The notes under the pieces were generated by a model that was not told where the DNA came from, made no database searches, and saw only the letters and a list, made by a program, of their open reading frames with translations. A stretch of DNA of 64,000 nt from Companilactobacillus allii (GTDB taxonomy: Bacteria > Bacillota > Bacilli > Lactobacillales > Lactobacillaceae). Both the position numbers and the translations under genes were made by a program. The DNA is taken from NCBI RefSeq assembly GCF_001971585.1, contig NZ_CP019323.1:1044053-1108052 (forward strand). Reading direction: 5' to 3'. Shown here in pieces: positions 28,400-38,185 of the stretch (the first letter of the stretch is position 1; every line of letters begins with the position of its first letter).

Positions 28400-29122
28400 T
28401 TGAAATCAGATGAAACGCCTAATATGACAAGCTTAATTGGAGTATTTGATGTTATTTATAGGCATATGAAATTGATCATAATTACTACTTTAATAGTATT
28501 GTTCGCCACTGGTTTCACTACGTTTTTTGTTATCAGTCCTAAGTATGAATCGACGACTGAACTGCTCGTTAACCGAAAATTGTCGACTGATTTACAATCG
28601 GCACAATTCCAACAGGTTCAAGCTGATGTACAGATGATAAGTACTTACAAGGACATTATTACTAGTCCGGCAGTCTTGAACACTGTTATGAAAAAGGTGC
28701 GTGATTATCCAGAAAGTCCAACTTCAAGTGAAAATTTGGCCAAGTCGATCAGTATCAGCAATCAACAAAATTCACAGGTTTTCTCAGTATCTGCCAAATC
28801 GGCTAATAAGAATACTGCGGCACTTATTGCTAACGAAACAGCGAGAGTCTTTAAGAGCAAGGTAGGCAAGATCATGAATATTGATAATGTATCGATCGTT
28901 TCGACTGCGACACCGAGCTCTAAACCTTATAGTCCTAAGAAAGTCTTGAGTTTACTAGCGGGATTAGTAGTTGGCTTGGTATTGGGTATTTCCTTAGCAT
29001 TTATTCGAGAAGTCAGTGACAACACGGTTACTAACGAAGAATTCTTGAAGAATATGGGCTGGGTCAATCTGGGTCAAGTTTCAGAAATGGATAATAAAAA
29101 GAACAGTCATCAAAAGGAGTAG
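28400..29122 (+). CDS. Wzz/YveK-type chain-length regulator, second locus
   Basis: Paralogue of the gene at 1701: the same two-helix layout, SPKYESTTELLVNRK and QADVQMISTYKDIITSP. I start at TTG 28400, which has GGGAG 7 bases upstream and aligns with the start of the first copy; longer in-frame extensions lack a ribosome site. This gives 240 residues. The kinase follows after 2 bases. Divergence between the copies is substantial, so this is an old duplication or a separate acquisition. Confidence 0.85.
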   Translation: MKSDETPNMTSLIGVFDVIYRHMKLIIITTLIVLFATGFTTFFVISPKYESTTELLVNRKLSTDLQSAQFQQVQADVQMISTYKDIITSPAVLNTVMKKVRDYPESPTSSENLAKSISISNQQNSQVFSVSAKSANKNTAALIANETARVFKSKVGKIMNIDNVSIVSTATPSSKPYSPKKVLSLLAGLVVGLVLGISLAFIREVSDNTVTNEEFLKNMGWVNLGQVSEMDNKKNSHQKE

Positions 29123-29124
29123 TT

Positions 29125-29841
29125 ATGTGGAATAAAAAGAAAAAGTTAGATAATAATAGCCAAAAAAACGGCATTAACTTGATTACTTATTCTAGTCCAC
29201 AAAGTCCTATTTCAGAGCAATTCAAAACGATTAGAACAAATATTCAATTCACTGCGGTCGATAAAAAGATAAAGTCTTTAGTTTTCACTTCGGCTGATCC
29301 ATCAGAAGGTAAGTCAACTGTCAGCAATAACTTTGCGGTAAGTTGTGCCACTCAAAATACTAAGACAATCCTGATCGATGCGGATCTTCGTCGTCCAACA
29401 ATCCATCGGACCTTTGGTTTGAGTAATCAAGTTGGATTGTCCAACTACTTATCTAGACATGCGGCCTTAGATGAAATCATTCAACCGTCAATAGTTGAGA
29501 ACTTATCAATAATAACTAGTGGACCGATTCCACCTAACCCTTCTGAGTTACTGGGTGGTCAAAGAATCAAGGAATTGTTAAAAGAATTGGATGAAAGGTT
29601 CGATCTAGTGATATTAGATTCACCACCAGTCAACACTGTCACCGACACGCAAGTATTGGCGAGTGTGGTTGATGGGGTAGTGATGGTAGTGCCACAAGGA
29701 ATCGCTACCAAGAATGGTGTGATTCATGCCAAAGAATCCCTTGAACTAGTACATGCACATGTTTGTGGAGCGATTATGAATCGAGTAACTAGATCTAAGT
29801 CTGGTTATTATGGCACCGAATATTACGGGATATACAAATAG
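29125..29841 (+). CDS. BY-kinase (tyrosine-protein kinase), second locus
   Basis: 238 residues. Walker A SADPSEGKST, Walker A' TILIDADLRRP, Walker B LVILDSPP. The tyrosine tail is short (SGYYGTEYYGIYK, five tyrosines) compared with the long glycine-tyrosine run of the first kinase. AAGGAG is the ribosome site. No phosphatase gene follows; the next gene is the priming transferase. Confidence 0.92.
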   Translation: MWNKKKKLDNNSQKNGINLITYSSPQSPISEQFKTIRTNIQFTAVDKKIKSLVFTSADPSEGKSTVSNNFAVSCATQNTKTILIDADLRRPTIHRTFGLSNQVGLSNYLSRHAALDEIIQPSIVENLSIITSGPIPPNPSELLGGQRIKELLKELDERFDLVILDSPPVNTVTDTQVLASVVDGVVMVVPQGIATKNGVIHAKESLELVHAHVCGAIMNRVTRSKSGYYGTEYYGIYK

Positions 29842-29851
29842 AGGTATCGAT

Positions 29852-29876
29852 CTTTGAATTAATGGGAAATTCAAAG
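29852..29876 (+). promoter_or_regulatory. hairpin directly before the second priming transferase
   Basis: CTTTGAATT (29852-29860) and AATTCAAAG (29868-29876) form a perfect 9-bp stem that abuts the GAGG ribosome site of the next gene. It has no T-run, so it is not a terminator; it could tune translation or mark mRNA cleavage. It occupies the place where locus 1 has its phosphatase gene. Confidence 0.45.
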
Positions 29877-29887
29877 AGGTCCTTTGT

Positions 29888-30541
29888 ATGGAGTATTGGA
29901 AACACTCAATTGATGCACTGCATCAGCAGCATCGATATTTTTACAGATTTACTAAGCGGATTTTTGACTTGGTCGCAAGCATTTGTGGCTTGATTATTCT
30001 GTCACCGGTGTTCTTGGTGATAGCGATATTGATAAAGTTCGACGATCCACATGGTCCGATATTTTATGAACAGACCAGGGTCGGTAAGTTTCAAAGGTCA
30101 TTTGAAATGTTCAAGTTCAGATCAATGAGAGTTAATGCTGATAAGCAACTGGGGAAAATTGCTGACAAGAATGAAGTTTCTGGACCAATGTTCAAAATGA
30201 AGCATGATCCACGTGTCACAAGAATCGGTCATTTTATCAGAAGATACAGTCTAGATGAATTGCCACAGTTGTTAAATGTGGTGCTCGGTGAGATGAGTCT
30301 AGTTGGTCCACGTCCGCCACTTCCAAGTGAGGTGGAGCATTATGATGCCTTTTCTATGCAGCGACTAGATGTCTTGCCCGGTTGTACAGGACTTTGGCAG
30401 ATAGGTGGTCGTAGTAATGTCAGTTTTGACGACATGGTCAAGTTGGATCTGGAGTATATCAATCGCTGCAGTTTTTCATTTGACTTATATATATTAATAA
30501 AAACATTTGTTTTATTTTTCAAGCCCAACGGAGCTTATTAG
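29888..30541 (+). CDS. Undecaprenyl-phosphate sugar-1-phosphate transferase, second locus
   Basis: 217-residue priming transferase, clearly paralogous to the one at 4221: [47 protein letters not shown] and one N-terminal membrane helix. A second primer implies that the second locus can make its own polymer rather than only modifying the first. Confidence 0.92.
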   Translation: MEYWKHSIDALHQQHRYFYRFTKRIFDLVASICGLIILSPVFLVIAILIKFDDPHGPIFYEQTRVGKFQRSFEMFKFRSMRVNADKQLGKIADKNEVSGPMFKMKHDPRVTRIGHFIRRYSLDELPQLLNVVLGEMSLVGPRPPLPSEVEHYDAFSMQRLDVLPGCTGLWQIGGRSNVSFDDMVKLDLEYINRCSFSFDLYILIKTFVLFFKPNGAY

Positions 30542-30553
30542 CGAGGTGATGTT

Positions 30554-31630
30554 ATGGAAGTATTAGAGATTTGTGAAGCATACGGTGGTGGCGTTAAGCG
30601 TCAGATCGACTATCTTAATAGATTCGCTGATGACAAGAATATCTCCATGACCACCTTGGTCAGTTCCAAGCGTGGTAGTGAGATTCCAAGAAGTTATCTA
30701 GTCGATGACGACCTTTCAGAATATAAGCACATCTTCAGTTACTTATCAGTATTGCGACGTCTGCATAGATTGATAACTAACAAAAAGATCCAGTTAGTTC
30801 ATGCCCACAGTACGATTGCTGGTTTAACGATGGTCATATACAAGCTGCGTTATCACAACTGTCCGCCGATAGTATTCACACCACATGCATATTTCTCGGA
30901 AGTGGATCGTGGCAAGTTCAAGAATATATGTATCAAGTGGGTCGAGAAGTTCATGAGTAAGCATTTTGCCAAGATCATCCATGTTTCAAAAGATGAGCAG
31001 GATTATGCAATTGCTAACAAACTAGTTAACAAAGCTCAATCAGTAGTCATCAACAACGGCGTTCCGTGTCATGAGTATGAAAGGCTTCAACATCCCACTT
31101 TAAACTTCATCAACGTAGCACGTTGTGACTTCCAAAAGGACCCACAGTTATTCATCAAAGTTGCGGAGAAAATAACCCAAGCTATCCCCAATACTAGTTT
31201 TACGTGGGTCGGGGATGGGCCACTTCTCAATGAATGTCGTGCTGAGGTTATCAGACAGAATTTAGGCGACAGGATCAAGTTTATCGGGTATCGCAACAAT
31301 CCGTATAAGTACTTGGAGTCTGCCGATATATTCTGCTCAACGTCACGCTATGAGGGGCAACCTTTCTCAGTTCTAGAAGCAATCTCAGAAAAGTTACCAC
31401 TCTTGATCACTGACGTTATCGGCCACAGAGAACTGGTCGATCACAATGGCATCTTGTTAACGAAGAAAATACTGAATGACGACAGGAAATTGACTGATTC
31501 ATTTTCAAAGGTGATCAAGGATAAGGACAAACTCTCTCAAGCTAGCTACCGGTTGTATAAGAGTAAGTACGATGTGTCAGATATGGTTGATAAGATCGAA
31601 GCTATCTATTTAGGCGATGCAACAGTATGA
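30554..31630 (+). CDS. Glycosyltransferase family 4
   Basis: 358-residue GT-B transferase. N-terminal CEAYGGGVKRQIDYLNRF, middle LVHAHSTIAGL and VHVSKDEQDYAI-like linker, C-terminal FCSTSRYEGQPFSVLEAISEKLPLLITD with the E-x7-E pair. AGGTGATG precedes the start. It overlaps the next gene by 4 bases (ATGA). Specificity unknown. Confidence 0.84.
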   Translation: MEVLEICEAYGGGVKRQIDYLNRFADDKNISMTTLVSSKRGSEIPRSYLVDDDLSEYKHIFSYLSVLRRLHRLITNKKIQLVHAHSTIAGLTMVIYKLRYHNCPPIVFTPHAYFSEVDRGKFKNICIKWVEKFMSKHFAKIIHVSKDEQDYAIANKLVNKAQSVVINNGVPCHEYERLQHPTLNFINVARCDFQKDPQLFIKVAEKITQAIPNTSFTWVGDGPLLNECRAEVIRQNLGDRIKFIGYRNNPYKYLESADIFCSTSRYEGQPFSVLEAISEKLPLLITDVIGHRELVDHNGILLTKKILNDDRKLTDSFSKVIKDKDKLSQASYRLYKSKYDVSDMVDKIEAIYLGDATV

Positions 31631-32691
31631 GAGTGGACGTGGTAATACCTTACTTTCATCCACCTTATATCGGTGGGACCGAGACTGTGTTACGCAAATG
31701 GGATGAATACTTCGCAACTCAGCATATTAAAAATCTAGAAGTGAGATTTGTCATTCCCTTTGCATATCGTAGCAACAACGTGTTCAACCACTCGGGTAAT
31801 TATATTTTCGGTTGGCGAATCTTTAACAATGAGCTAGCAAAGTTCATTGGCATATTGAACTTGGCGGTCTATCTAATGTTCACTAAGGCTGACAAAGTCA
31901 TTGTTCTCTCACCCAAATACATCGCGCTCAGTCATAGATTCAAAAGAATATTTCATAAGCATTATCAAATTATCAACTGGGTCCATTTCTCATTGAATCA
32001 AGTCTTCTCCACAGACAATAAACAGTTCAAATCAGCTGATTATCACTTGGCTATTTCGACTGGTATCAAGCAACAGTTGCTGGATATGGGCATCGATAGG
32101 AAACGTATCTTTGTAGTTTTCAATCCTATCGAGAAAGCCAAATACCAGATACCAGCCAGTCAAGATCCTAGATATGTTTATGTTGGTAGGTTGGAATATC
32201 GGCACCAAAAGAATCTCCAAGAACTACTACATGGATTCGCCATGCTAAAAAAACAATTGCCAAATGCAAGCTTGGACTTGTGGGGAAGTGGTCAAGATAT
32301 GAGCAAGTTACGTGAATTAGTCACCAAACTAGATGTTTCCCAAGTGAATTTTAAAGGTTGGAACAAGAATCCTTGGTCGCAAATAAAAAGCGTTACGGCG
32401 TTTGTCCTGACTTCAACTTATGAAGGCCTACCGATGTCGATTTTGGAAGCAATATCACACGGGGTACCAGTTATTTCCGCAGATATTTTGACTGGGCCAA
32501 GTGATGAGATCACTGGTGAGAATGGGTTGTTATACAAAACTGGTGATGTGGCTGAATTAAGGGATGAAATGATCGAGGTATTCGAGAATCGGCAGAATTA
32601 TCGTAGTAAGGCTATGAAGGCGTCAATCAGTAAGTATTATAGTAAGAATTATTTTGCAAATTTAATTAAGATATTACAGGAAATGGGGTAA
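31627..32691 (+). CDS. Glycosyltransferase family 4
   Basis: 354 residues. N-terminal VVIPYFHPPYIGGTETVLRK, C-terminal YVGRLEYRHQKNLQELLHGF and LTSTYEGLPMSILEAISHG with the acidic pair. Translationally coupled to the preceding transferase. It may act on the next sugar of the same repeat unit; the order is inferred from position only. Confidence 0.85.
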   Translation: MRVDVVIPYFHPPYIGGTETVLRKWDEYFATQHIKNLEVRFVIPFAYRSNNVFNHSGNYIFGWRIFNNELAKFIGILNLAVYLMFTKADKVIVLSPKYIALSHRFKRIFHKHYQIINWVHFSLNQVFSTDNKQFKSADYHLAISTGIKQQLLDMGIDRKRIFVVFNPIEKAKYQIPASQDPRYVYVGRLEYRHQKNLQELLHGFAMLKKQLPNASLDLWGSGQDMSKLRELVTKLDVSQVNFKGWNKNPWSQIKSVTAFVLTSTYEGLPMSILEAISHGVPVISADILTGPSDEITGENGLLYKTGDVAELRDEMIEVFENRQNYRSKAMKASISKYYSKNYFANLIKILQEMG

Positions 32692-32695
32692 TCCC

Positions 32696-33697
32696 ATGGA
32701 TAAATTATTATCGATTGTTATCCCTAGTTATAACGTAGGCAACACTTTGAGCAATATATTGGATAATCTAGTCAATTGTCACACTTTGGATCGATTGGAT
32801 ATTTTGGTGGTCAACGATGGTTCAACTGATCAAACGGCCAAAATCGCTGACAAATATGTGGCTGAATATCCAGAATCTATCCAGTTGATAACTCAGGTCA
32901 ACGGTGGTCACGGATCGACCATCAACACTGGTATAAAGTATGCGACTGGTAGATTCTTCAAGGTGGTCGACGGTGATGACTGGTTGGATAGCGCTAATCT
33001 CGACAGGTTTGTCAATTTATTGAAGCTAGAAGACGTTGACCTTGTTTTGACACCTTTTTGGGTCTTCAATGATAAGACTAAGCGTAAGTATGTCAAAGAG
33101 ATCAAGTCAGAAGATATTAGATGGAATCAAAAGTATTATTTGAAAGATCGAAAAATAGCCCCGGTCCCATCGATGCACACGTACACTTTGAGGACAAAGC
33201 TATTAAAAGAAAATGGTATAAAAATCGATGAACATGCGTATTACGTGGATATTGAATATATCCTCTACCCGATTCCATATGTCAAAACGTATAAGTTCGT
33301 TAATTTGCCACTCTACAACTATCGGGTCAATCAAGCCGATCAGTCGATCACTCTAGGCAATATGGTCAAGAATTCCAAGCAACACGAAATGGTCATTGAG
33401 CATGTGAATGAATATATTGTTGAACATATTAATGGTATCAATGAGAATCAGCGTGAGTTGATGGTCAATCGTCTCAGCAGAATGATTGCTACACAAATGA
33501 AGATCATTTCAGTTGAACCGATCAAGTCAGTGACTAAAGCTAAACTCGTTAAGTTCTATCAACATGCGAAGGATAATTACTACTTTGAGATACAAGATAT
33601 CAATTTACCGATGAAGATGTTGGTAAAATCACACTTTCTACTGTTCCCACTCATTCATTATTTGGCAATTTGGAAGATGAATCTATTCCATTACTAG
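32696..33697 (+). CDS. Glycosyltransferase family 2
   Basis: Inverting GT-A transferase of 333 residues. N-terminal LSIVIPSYNVGNTL, VVNDGSTDQT, the family's GGHGSTINTG, and the metal-binding KVVDGDDWLD. The C-terminal half is helical with a hydrophobic end that may touch the membrane. It starts 4 bases after the preceding stop; the ribosome site GGGGT lies inside that gene's end. Confidence 0.86.
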   Translation: MDKLLSIVIPSYNVGNTLSNILDNLVNCHTLDRLDILVVNDGSTDQTAKIADKYVAEYPESIQLITQVNGGHGSTINTGIKYATGRFFKVVDGDDWLDSANLDRFVNLLKLEDVDLVLTPFWVFNDKTKRKYVKEIKSEDIRWNQKYYLKDRKIAPVPSMHTYTLRTKLLKENGIKIDEHAYYVDIEYILYPIPYVKTYKFVNLPLYNYRVNQADQSITLGNMVKNSKQHEMVIEHVNEYIVEHINGINENQRELMVNRLSRMIATQMKIISVEPIKSVTKAKLVKFYQHAKDNYYFEIQDINLPMKMLVKSHFLLFPLIHYLAIWKMNLFHY

Positions 33698-33708
33698 GAG
33701 GTGAAGTC

Positions 33709-34596
33709 ATGTCTGTTGTAGCACTAGTAGTCACGTATAATCGACTGAATCTATTAAAGGAGTGTCTGGATGGTATTGGTTCACAAGTTGTAGACACGAT
33801 CGTAGTTGATAATGCCAGTACTGATGGTACTAAAGAATATCTAGACTCACTGGATAAAACTTGTTTCAAGGTGATTCATTTGGCTAAGAATACTGGTGGA
33901 TCTGGTGGATTCTTTACAGGGATCAAATTCTTTATGGAGAATTATAAGTCAGATTATTTGTGGTTGATGGACGACGACACTATCCCCAAGAAAGACACTT
34001 TGGCCAAGTTACTTGAAGTAATCCCAAGTATTGATGAGTTTGGATTCTTAGCCAGCAATGTTCGTTTTACTGATGGCACTCCAGCATTGATGAATATTCC
34101 AGTTGTCGATCCACTGGATTGGAATGAATTTGGTTATAAGGGTGAGTTTTTACCGGTGATCAAGTCGGCATCATTTGTGTCGTTATTACTACCGCGTACG
34201 ATAATTCAACGAGTTGGACTACCGTATAAGGAATTCTTTATTTGGGGTGATGATTCCGAGTATACCTCAAGGATAAGTGCAACGACTACTTCGTACTTTG
34301 TTCCAGAAAGCCTAGTTATCCACAAAATGTCACAAAATATCGGAGTAGATATTGTTAATGATGACACTGACCGGATAAGTCGTTACTACTATTTATTTAG
34401 AAACAAAGTATTCTTGGCCAGAAAGAAACACGGTAGATCAAAAGTAAAAACATTTGCTGGGATGGGTCTAGAAGTGCTTCAAGTAGGACTTGGTCACAAG
34501 GTCACTCACCGGATGAGCAAGTTATTAGTTATGACACGAGGAATTATTTCGGGATGTTTCTTTAATCCGAAGATTTCATATGTACACAAGAATTAA
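33709..34596 (+). CDS. Glycosyltransferase family 2, galactofuranosyltransferase-like
   Basis: 295 residues. Features of the GlfT/WbbL-like subgroup are visible: ALVVTYNRLNLLKECL, VDNASTDGTKEYL, the NTGGSGGFFTGI signature, WLMDDDTIPKKD with the metal site, and WGDDSEYTSRI. I start at ATG 33709, 8 bases after AGGAGG, which avoids overlap with the preceding gene. UDP-galactopyranose mutase is encoded two genes downstream, so UDP-galactofuranose as donor is likely. Confidence 0.84.
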   Translation: MSVVALVVTYNRLNLLKECLDGIGSQVVDTIVVDNASTDGTKEYLDSLDKTCFKVIHLAKNTGGSGGFFTGIKFFMENYKSDYLWLMDDDTIPKKDTLAKLLEVIPSIDEFGFLASNVRFTDGTPALMNIPVVDPLDWNEFGYKGEFLPVIKSASFVSLLLPRTIIQRVGLPYKEFFIWGDDSEYTSRISATTTSYFVPESLVIHKMSQNIGVDIVNDDTDRISRYYYLFRNKVFLARKKHGRSKVKTFAGMGLEVLQVGLGHKVTHRMSKLLVMTRGIISGCFFNPKISYVHKN

Positions 34597-34604
34597 GTGA
34601 GGTT

Positions 34605-35549
34605 ATGTCGATGTCGCAGAGCATTTTGAATGCATATTTGAAATATATTTATAAATCAGAGTCACTTTTGAAGTTAATGACACACAATAAGAAGTCGATC
34701 CTACCGGGATTCATCTATGATCCATATCACAGAATGGTGGAACGAGAAATTCAACATACAATTATGGATATGCCGACGACGGTTTGGTGTGATGAATTGA
34801 CTAAAAATGATCCGTTTTTAACTGACAAGGTGATTTGGGTGATGTGGTGGCAAGTTAGCGATATGCCGATATTGATCAAGAAGAATATTGACTTTATGCG
34901 CTCCCGTTTGAACAAGCGAGTGATCTTGTTGACCCAGGAGAATATTTCAGATTTTATCGACATACCAAAAAAAATCACGAATAGATTAAATGCTGGCAAA
35001 ATTTCTACGGCAGCTTTTTCAGACTATATCAGAACAAGAATCATCTTTGAGTATGGTGGCGTCTGGTTGGATAGCTCAATCTATGTTGGTGTTGACGAGG
35101 AGTTCTTGAACAACTTGAATTTCTTTGATCATGATCTGATCACGATCAAAGGGATACCAAACTTTGGAAGTAAGTTTATCCCCAAGGGTAGATGGGCGAT
35201 TTATTGTTTGGGTGGTAGGTCTGGTCAGATGTTATTCAAGTTTGTCAGTGACTGTCTTGGCTTTTATCTGGAAGGTGGTCGACAGATACCGGATTACTTC
35301 TTGACTGATTATATTTTTGATATTGCTTACAAGAACAATATTGATGGTTTCAAAGAGAAGTTGAATCGGGTCCCACAAAATAACGTCAATTGTGAATGCC
35401 TGTCGCCGATTATGAACGACAAGTTTGACTCGGAGATCATGAGCAAGATGACTGAGAACACTAAGCTTTTTAAATTATCTAATAAGGTTACTTATTATGG
35501 TCGAACAAATGATCAAGATAAGACTTTTTATAGTTACTTGTATGAATGA
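34605..35549 (+). CDS. Capsular polysaccharide synthesis (Caps_synth, GT32-like) transferase
   Basis: 314 residues matching the Caps_synth family: KVIWVMWWQVSDMPILIKKN, a following VILLTQENISDFIDIP, and the DxD-type region AFSDYIRTRIIFEYGGVWLD. This family shares the OCH1-like DxD fold with GT32 enzymes. The start ATG 34605 has a weak ribosome site (GAGGTT). It overlaps the next reading frame region slightly. The sugar it transfers is not known. Confidence 0.82.
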   Translation: MSMSQSILNAYLKYIYKSESLLKLMTHNKKSILPGFIYDPYHRMVEREIQHTIMDMPTTVWCDELTKNDPFLTDKVIWVMWWQVSDMPILIKKNIDFMRSRLNKRVILLTQENISDFIDIPKKITNRLNAGKISTAAFSDYIRTRIIFEYGGVWLDSSIYVGVDEEFLNNLNFFDHDLITIKGIPNFGSKFIPKGRWAIYCLGGRSGQMLFKFVSDCLGFYLEGGRQIPDYFLTDYIFDIAYKNNIDGFKEKLNRVPQNNVNCECLSPIMNDKFDSEIMSKMTENTKLFKLSNKVTYYGRTNDQDKTFYSYLYE

Positions 35550-35560
35550 AGGTGATGTTG

Positions 35561-36676
35561 GTGAAGTATTTAGTAGTAGGTTCAGGATTATTTGGCTCTG
35601 TATTCGCATATGAAGCGGCTAAGCGAGGTAAACAGGTTACAGTGATTGAAAAACGTGACCACGTTGGTGGCAATATTTATACCAAAGAAATCGAAGGTAT
35701 CCAGGTTCATATGTACGGTGCGCACATATTCCACACTCAGTCAGAGGAAATCTGGGACTATATCAATCAGTTCGCCACGTTCAATAATTACATCAACTCA
35801 CCGATCGCTAACTTCAATGGTGAGATATATAATTTGCCGTTCAATATGAATACATTCAATAAAATGTGGGGTGTGATCACTCCACAAGAAGCCAAAGAAA
35901 AAATTGCACAACAAAAACTAGCGTTAAACTTGCCCACGGTGCCCAAGAACTTGGAGCAACAGGCTGAGTCTTTGGTAGGTAAAGATGTGTACCAAAAGTT
36001 AATCAAAGGTTATACACAAAAGCAGTGGGGACAAGCTGCGACTGACTTGCCGGCCTTTATAATCCGCCGTCTGCCAGTTAGATTCACTTATGACAATAAT
36101 TACTTTAATGATCGTTTTCAGGGTATACCAATGGGTGGTTATACTCAGATTATCAATCAATTACTGAATAGTGACTTGATAGATGTGAAAACGGGCGTCG
36201 ACTTCTTCAATGATAGGGATAGTTACCAAAATGACCCGCAGACCAAGATTGTTTACACCGGTATGATCGATAGATTCTTTGATTATAAGTTCGGAGATCT
36301 AAAGTATCGTAGTCTTAACTTTGAGACTGAGGTTAAAGATGTCGATAACTATCAAGGTGTTGCGGTCGTTAACTATACAGATGAACAAACTCCTTATACG
36401 AGAATTATTGAACATAAGCATTTTGAATTCGGTAAGGGCAATAAGGGTAAAACCGTTATCACAAAAGAGTTCCCGCAGGCATTCCATCGTGGTGATGAGC
36501 CATATTATCCAATCAATAATCACCGAAACAAACAAATCTATGACCAATATGTGAAGCTGGCTAGAGAACAATGTCCCAATGTATTGTTTGGTGGTCGATT
36601 GGGTCTGTATCGTTATTACAATATGGATCAGACTATCATGGCTGCACTTCAACTGGTCAAACGAGAGTTTGGATAG
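35561..36676 (+). CDS. glf: UDP-galactopyranose mutase
   Basis: FAD enzyme that converts UDP-galactopyranose to UDP-galactofuranose. N-terminal YLVVGSGLFGSVFAYEAA (dinucleotide fold), RDHVGGNIYT, YGAHIFHT, YTQKQWG and TGMIDRFFDYKFGDLKYRSL are all family landmarks. I chose GTG 35561, because AAGG lies 8 bases upstream and the protein then begins at the conserved first strand; ATG 35546 is an alternative overlapping the preceding stop. About 371 residues. The product feeds the Galf-type transferase at 33709. Confidence 0.95.
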   Translation: MKYLVVGSGLFGSVFAYEAAKRGKQVTVIEKRDHVGGNIYTKEIEGIQVHMYGAHIFHTQSEEIWDYINQFATFNNYINSPIANFNGEIYNLPFNMNTFNKMWGVITPQEAKEKIAQQKLALNLPTVPKNLEQQAESLVGKDVYQKLIKGYTQKQWGQAATDLPAFIIRRLPVRFTYDNNYFNDRFQGIPMGGYTQIINQLLNSDLIDVKTGVDFFNDRDSYQNDPQTKIVYTGMIDRFFDYKFGDLKYRSLNFETEVKDVDNYQGVAVVNYTDEQTPYTRIIEHKHFEFGKGNKGKTVITKEFPQAFHRGDEPYYPINNHRNKQIYDQYVKLAREQCPNVLFGGRLGLYRYYNMDQTIMAALQLVKREFG

Positions 36677-38104
36677 ATGAGAGTTGTTAAGAATTACCTT
36701 TACAATGCGCTTTATCAGATCTTCATTTTACTGATTCCCTTGGTGACAACACCTTATTTGGCAAGAGTTCTGGGGCCAAGTGGAGTGGGTATCAATTCAT
36801 ATACCAACTCGATCATTCAGTACTTCATAGTTCTTGGTAGTATTGGTGTGGATCTTTATGGTAACCGACAAGTCGCCTTTGTTCGCAATGATAAAAAGAA
36901 ATTGACACAGACTTTTTATGAAATATTCTTTATGCGAATAATCACGGTTATTTTGGCATATTTAGTTTTTTTGATTTTCCTAGAATTTTCTGGTCAGTAT
37001 AGGATATATTATTTAGCCCAGTCTATATCGTTGATAGCTGCGGCTTTTGATGTTTCTTGGTTCTTTATGGGAGTTGAAAATTTTCATGTGACCGTGATAA
37101 GGAACATTGTGATCAAGATCGTAGCTTTGATCAGTATTTTTACTTTCGTCAAGTCATATAGTGACCTGGGAATCTATATTTTAATTTTGTCGCTGTCTTT
37201 GTTACTGGGGAACTTAACTTTATTCCCAAGTTTGAAGAGATACTTGTCTAAAGTAGATTGGCATCATTTGAAAATATGGAGACACATGTTACCTTCACTA
37301 GTATTGTTCATACCACAAGTTGCCATGCAGATTTATGGTGTATTGAATAAGACAATGTTGGGGGTAATGGTCTCAGTACAGGCGAGTGGTTATTTTGATC
37401 AATCAGATAAGATGGTCAAAATGGCACTGGCCATCGTGACGGCGACTGGTACGGTGATGCTTCCACATGTTGCTAGTGCTTTTGCGAAAGGAAGAATTGA
37501 GAAGACTAAGGATTATTTGTATCAAAGTTTCCAATTCGTGAGTGCCATCGCTATTCCGATCATGTTTGGTCTGATAGCTGTCACAGCAAAGTTTGTGACG
37601 TTATTTTTTACTAAGAGATTCTTGGCGGTCATTCCTATCATGATCATAGAATCTGTCGTTATTTTATTGATAGCTTGGAGTAATGTCTTGGGAATCCAAT
37701 ATTTGATTCCCACCAAGCAAATGAAGAAGTATACTATTTCGGTAATTATTGGTGCTGTTATCAACATCCTATTTAATATTCCATTGATCATGAAATGGGG
37801 TGCTATTGGGGCAACTATTGCGACTGTGTTGTCGGAACTTTCAATCACTATTTATCAGCTGATTGCACTTAGAGGACAGATTCAATATCACAGATTATTC
37901 TTGGATTGGTACAAGTATTTGTTCTCAGGGTTGTTTATGTTTGAAGTCGTCTTTGAACTTGATAAGATCTTGCCAGTAACTTGGAAGGCGTTGATAATAG
38001 AGGTCGTTGTTGGGATGGTCGTCTATGTATTGTTGTTGATTTTATTTAGAGCTCGTATTATTGAGGATGCTAAGAAGTTGATTGGCAATATGTTAAAGTC
38101 TTGA
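36677..38104 (+). CDS. Wzx-type polysaccharide flippase, second locus
   Basis: 475 residues, about 14 membrane helices, paralogous to the protein at 11129 (LIPLVTTPYLARVLGPSGVG near the start, VSWFFMGVENFHVT in the middle). The start follows the glf stop directly. It is the last gene of the second polysaccharide locus; no terminator is evident before the regulator at 38186. Confidence 0.9.
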   Translation: MRVVKNYLYNALYQIFILLIPLVTTPYLARVLGPSGVGINSYTNSIIQYFIVLGSIGVDLYGNRQVAFVRNDKKKLTQTFYEIFFMRIITVILAYLVFLIFLEFSGQYRIYYLAQSISLIAAAFDVSWFFMGVENFHVTVIRNIVIKIVALISIFTFVKSYSDLGIYILILSLSLLLGNLTLFPSLKRYLSKVDWHHLKIWRHMLPSLVLFIPQVAMQIYGVLNKTMLGVMVSVQASGYFDQSDKMVKMALAIVTATGTVMLPHVASAFAKGRIEKTKDYLYQSFQFVSAIAIPIMFGLIAVTAKFVTLFFTKRFLAVIPIMIIESVVILLIAWSNVLGIQYLIPTKQMKKYTISVIIGAVINILFNIPLIMKWGAIGATIATVLSELSITIYQLIALRGQIQYHRLFLDWYKYLFSGLFMFEVVFELDKILPVTWKALIIEVVVGMVVYVLLLILFRARIIEDAKKLIGNMLKS

Positions 38105-38185
38105 AAATATGATGGATAAATATGTTAATCTAATCGATTTCCATGTAGAATTAAAAAGGTGGTGTTTACCAATTAGGGAGATATT

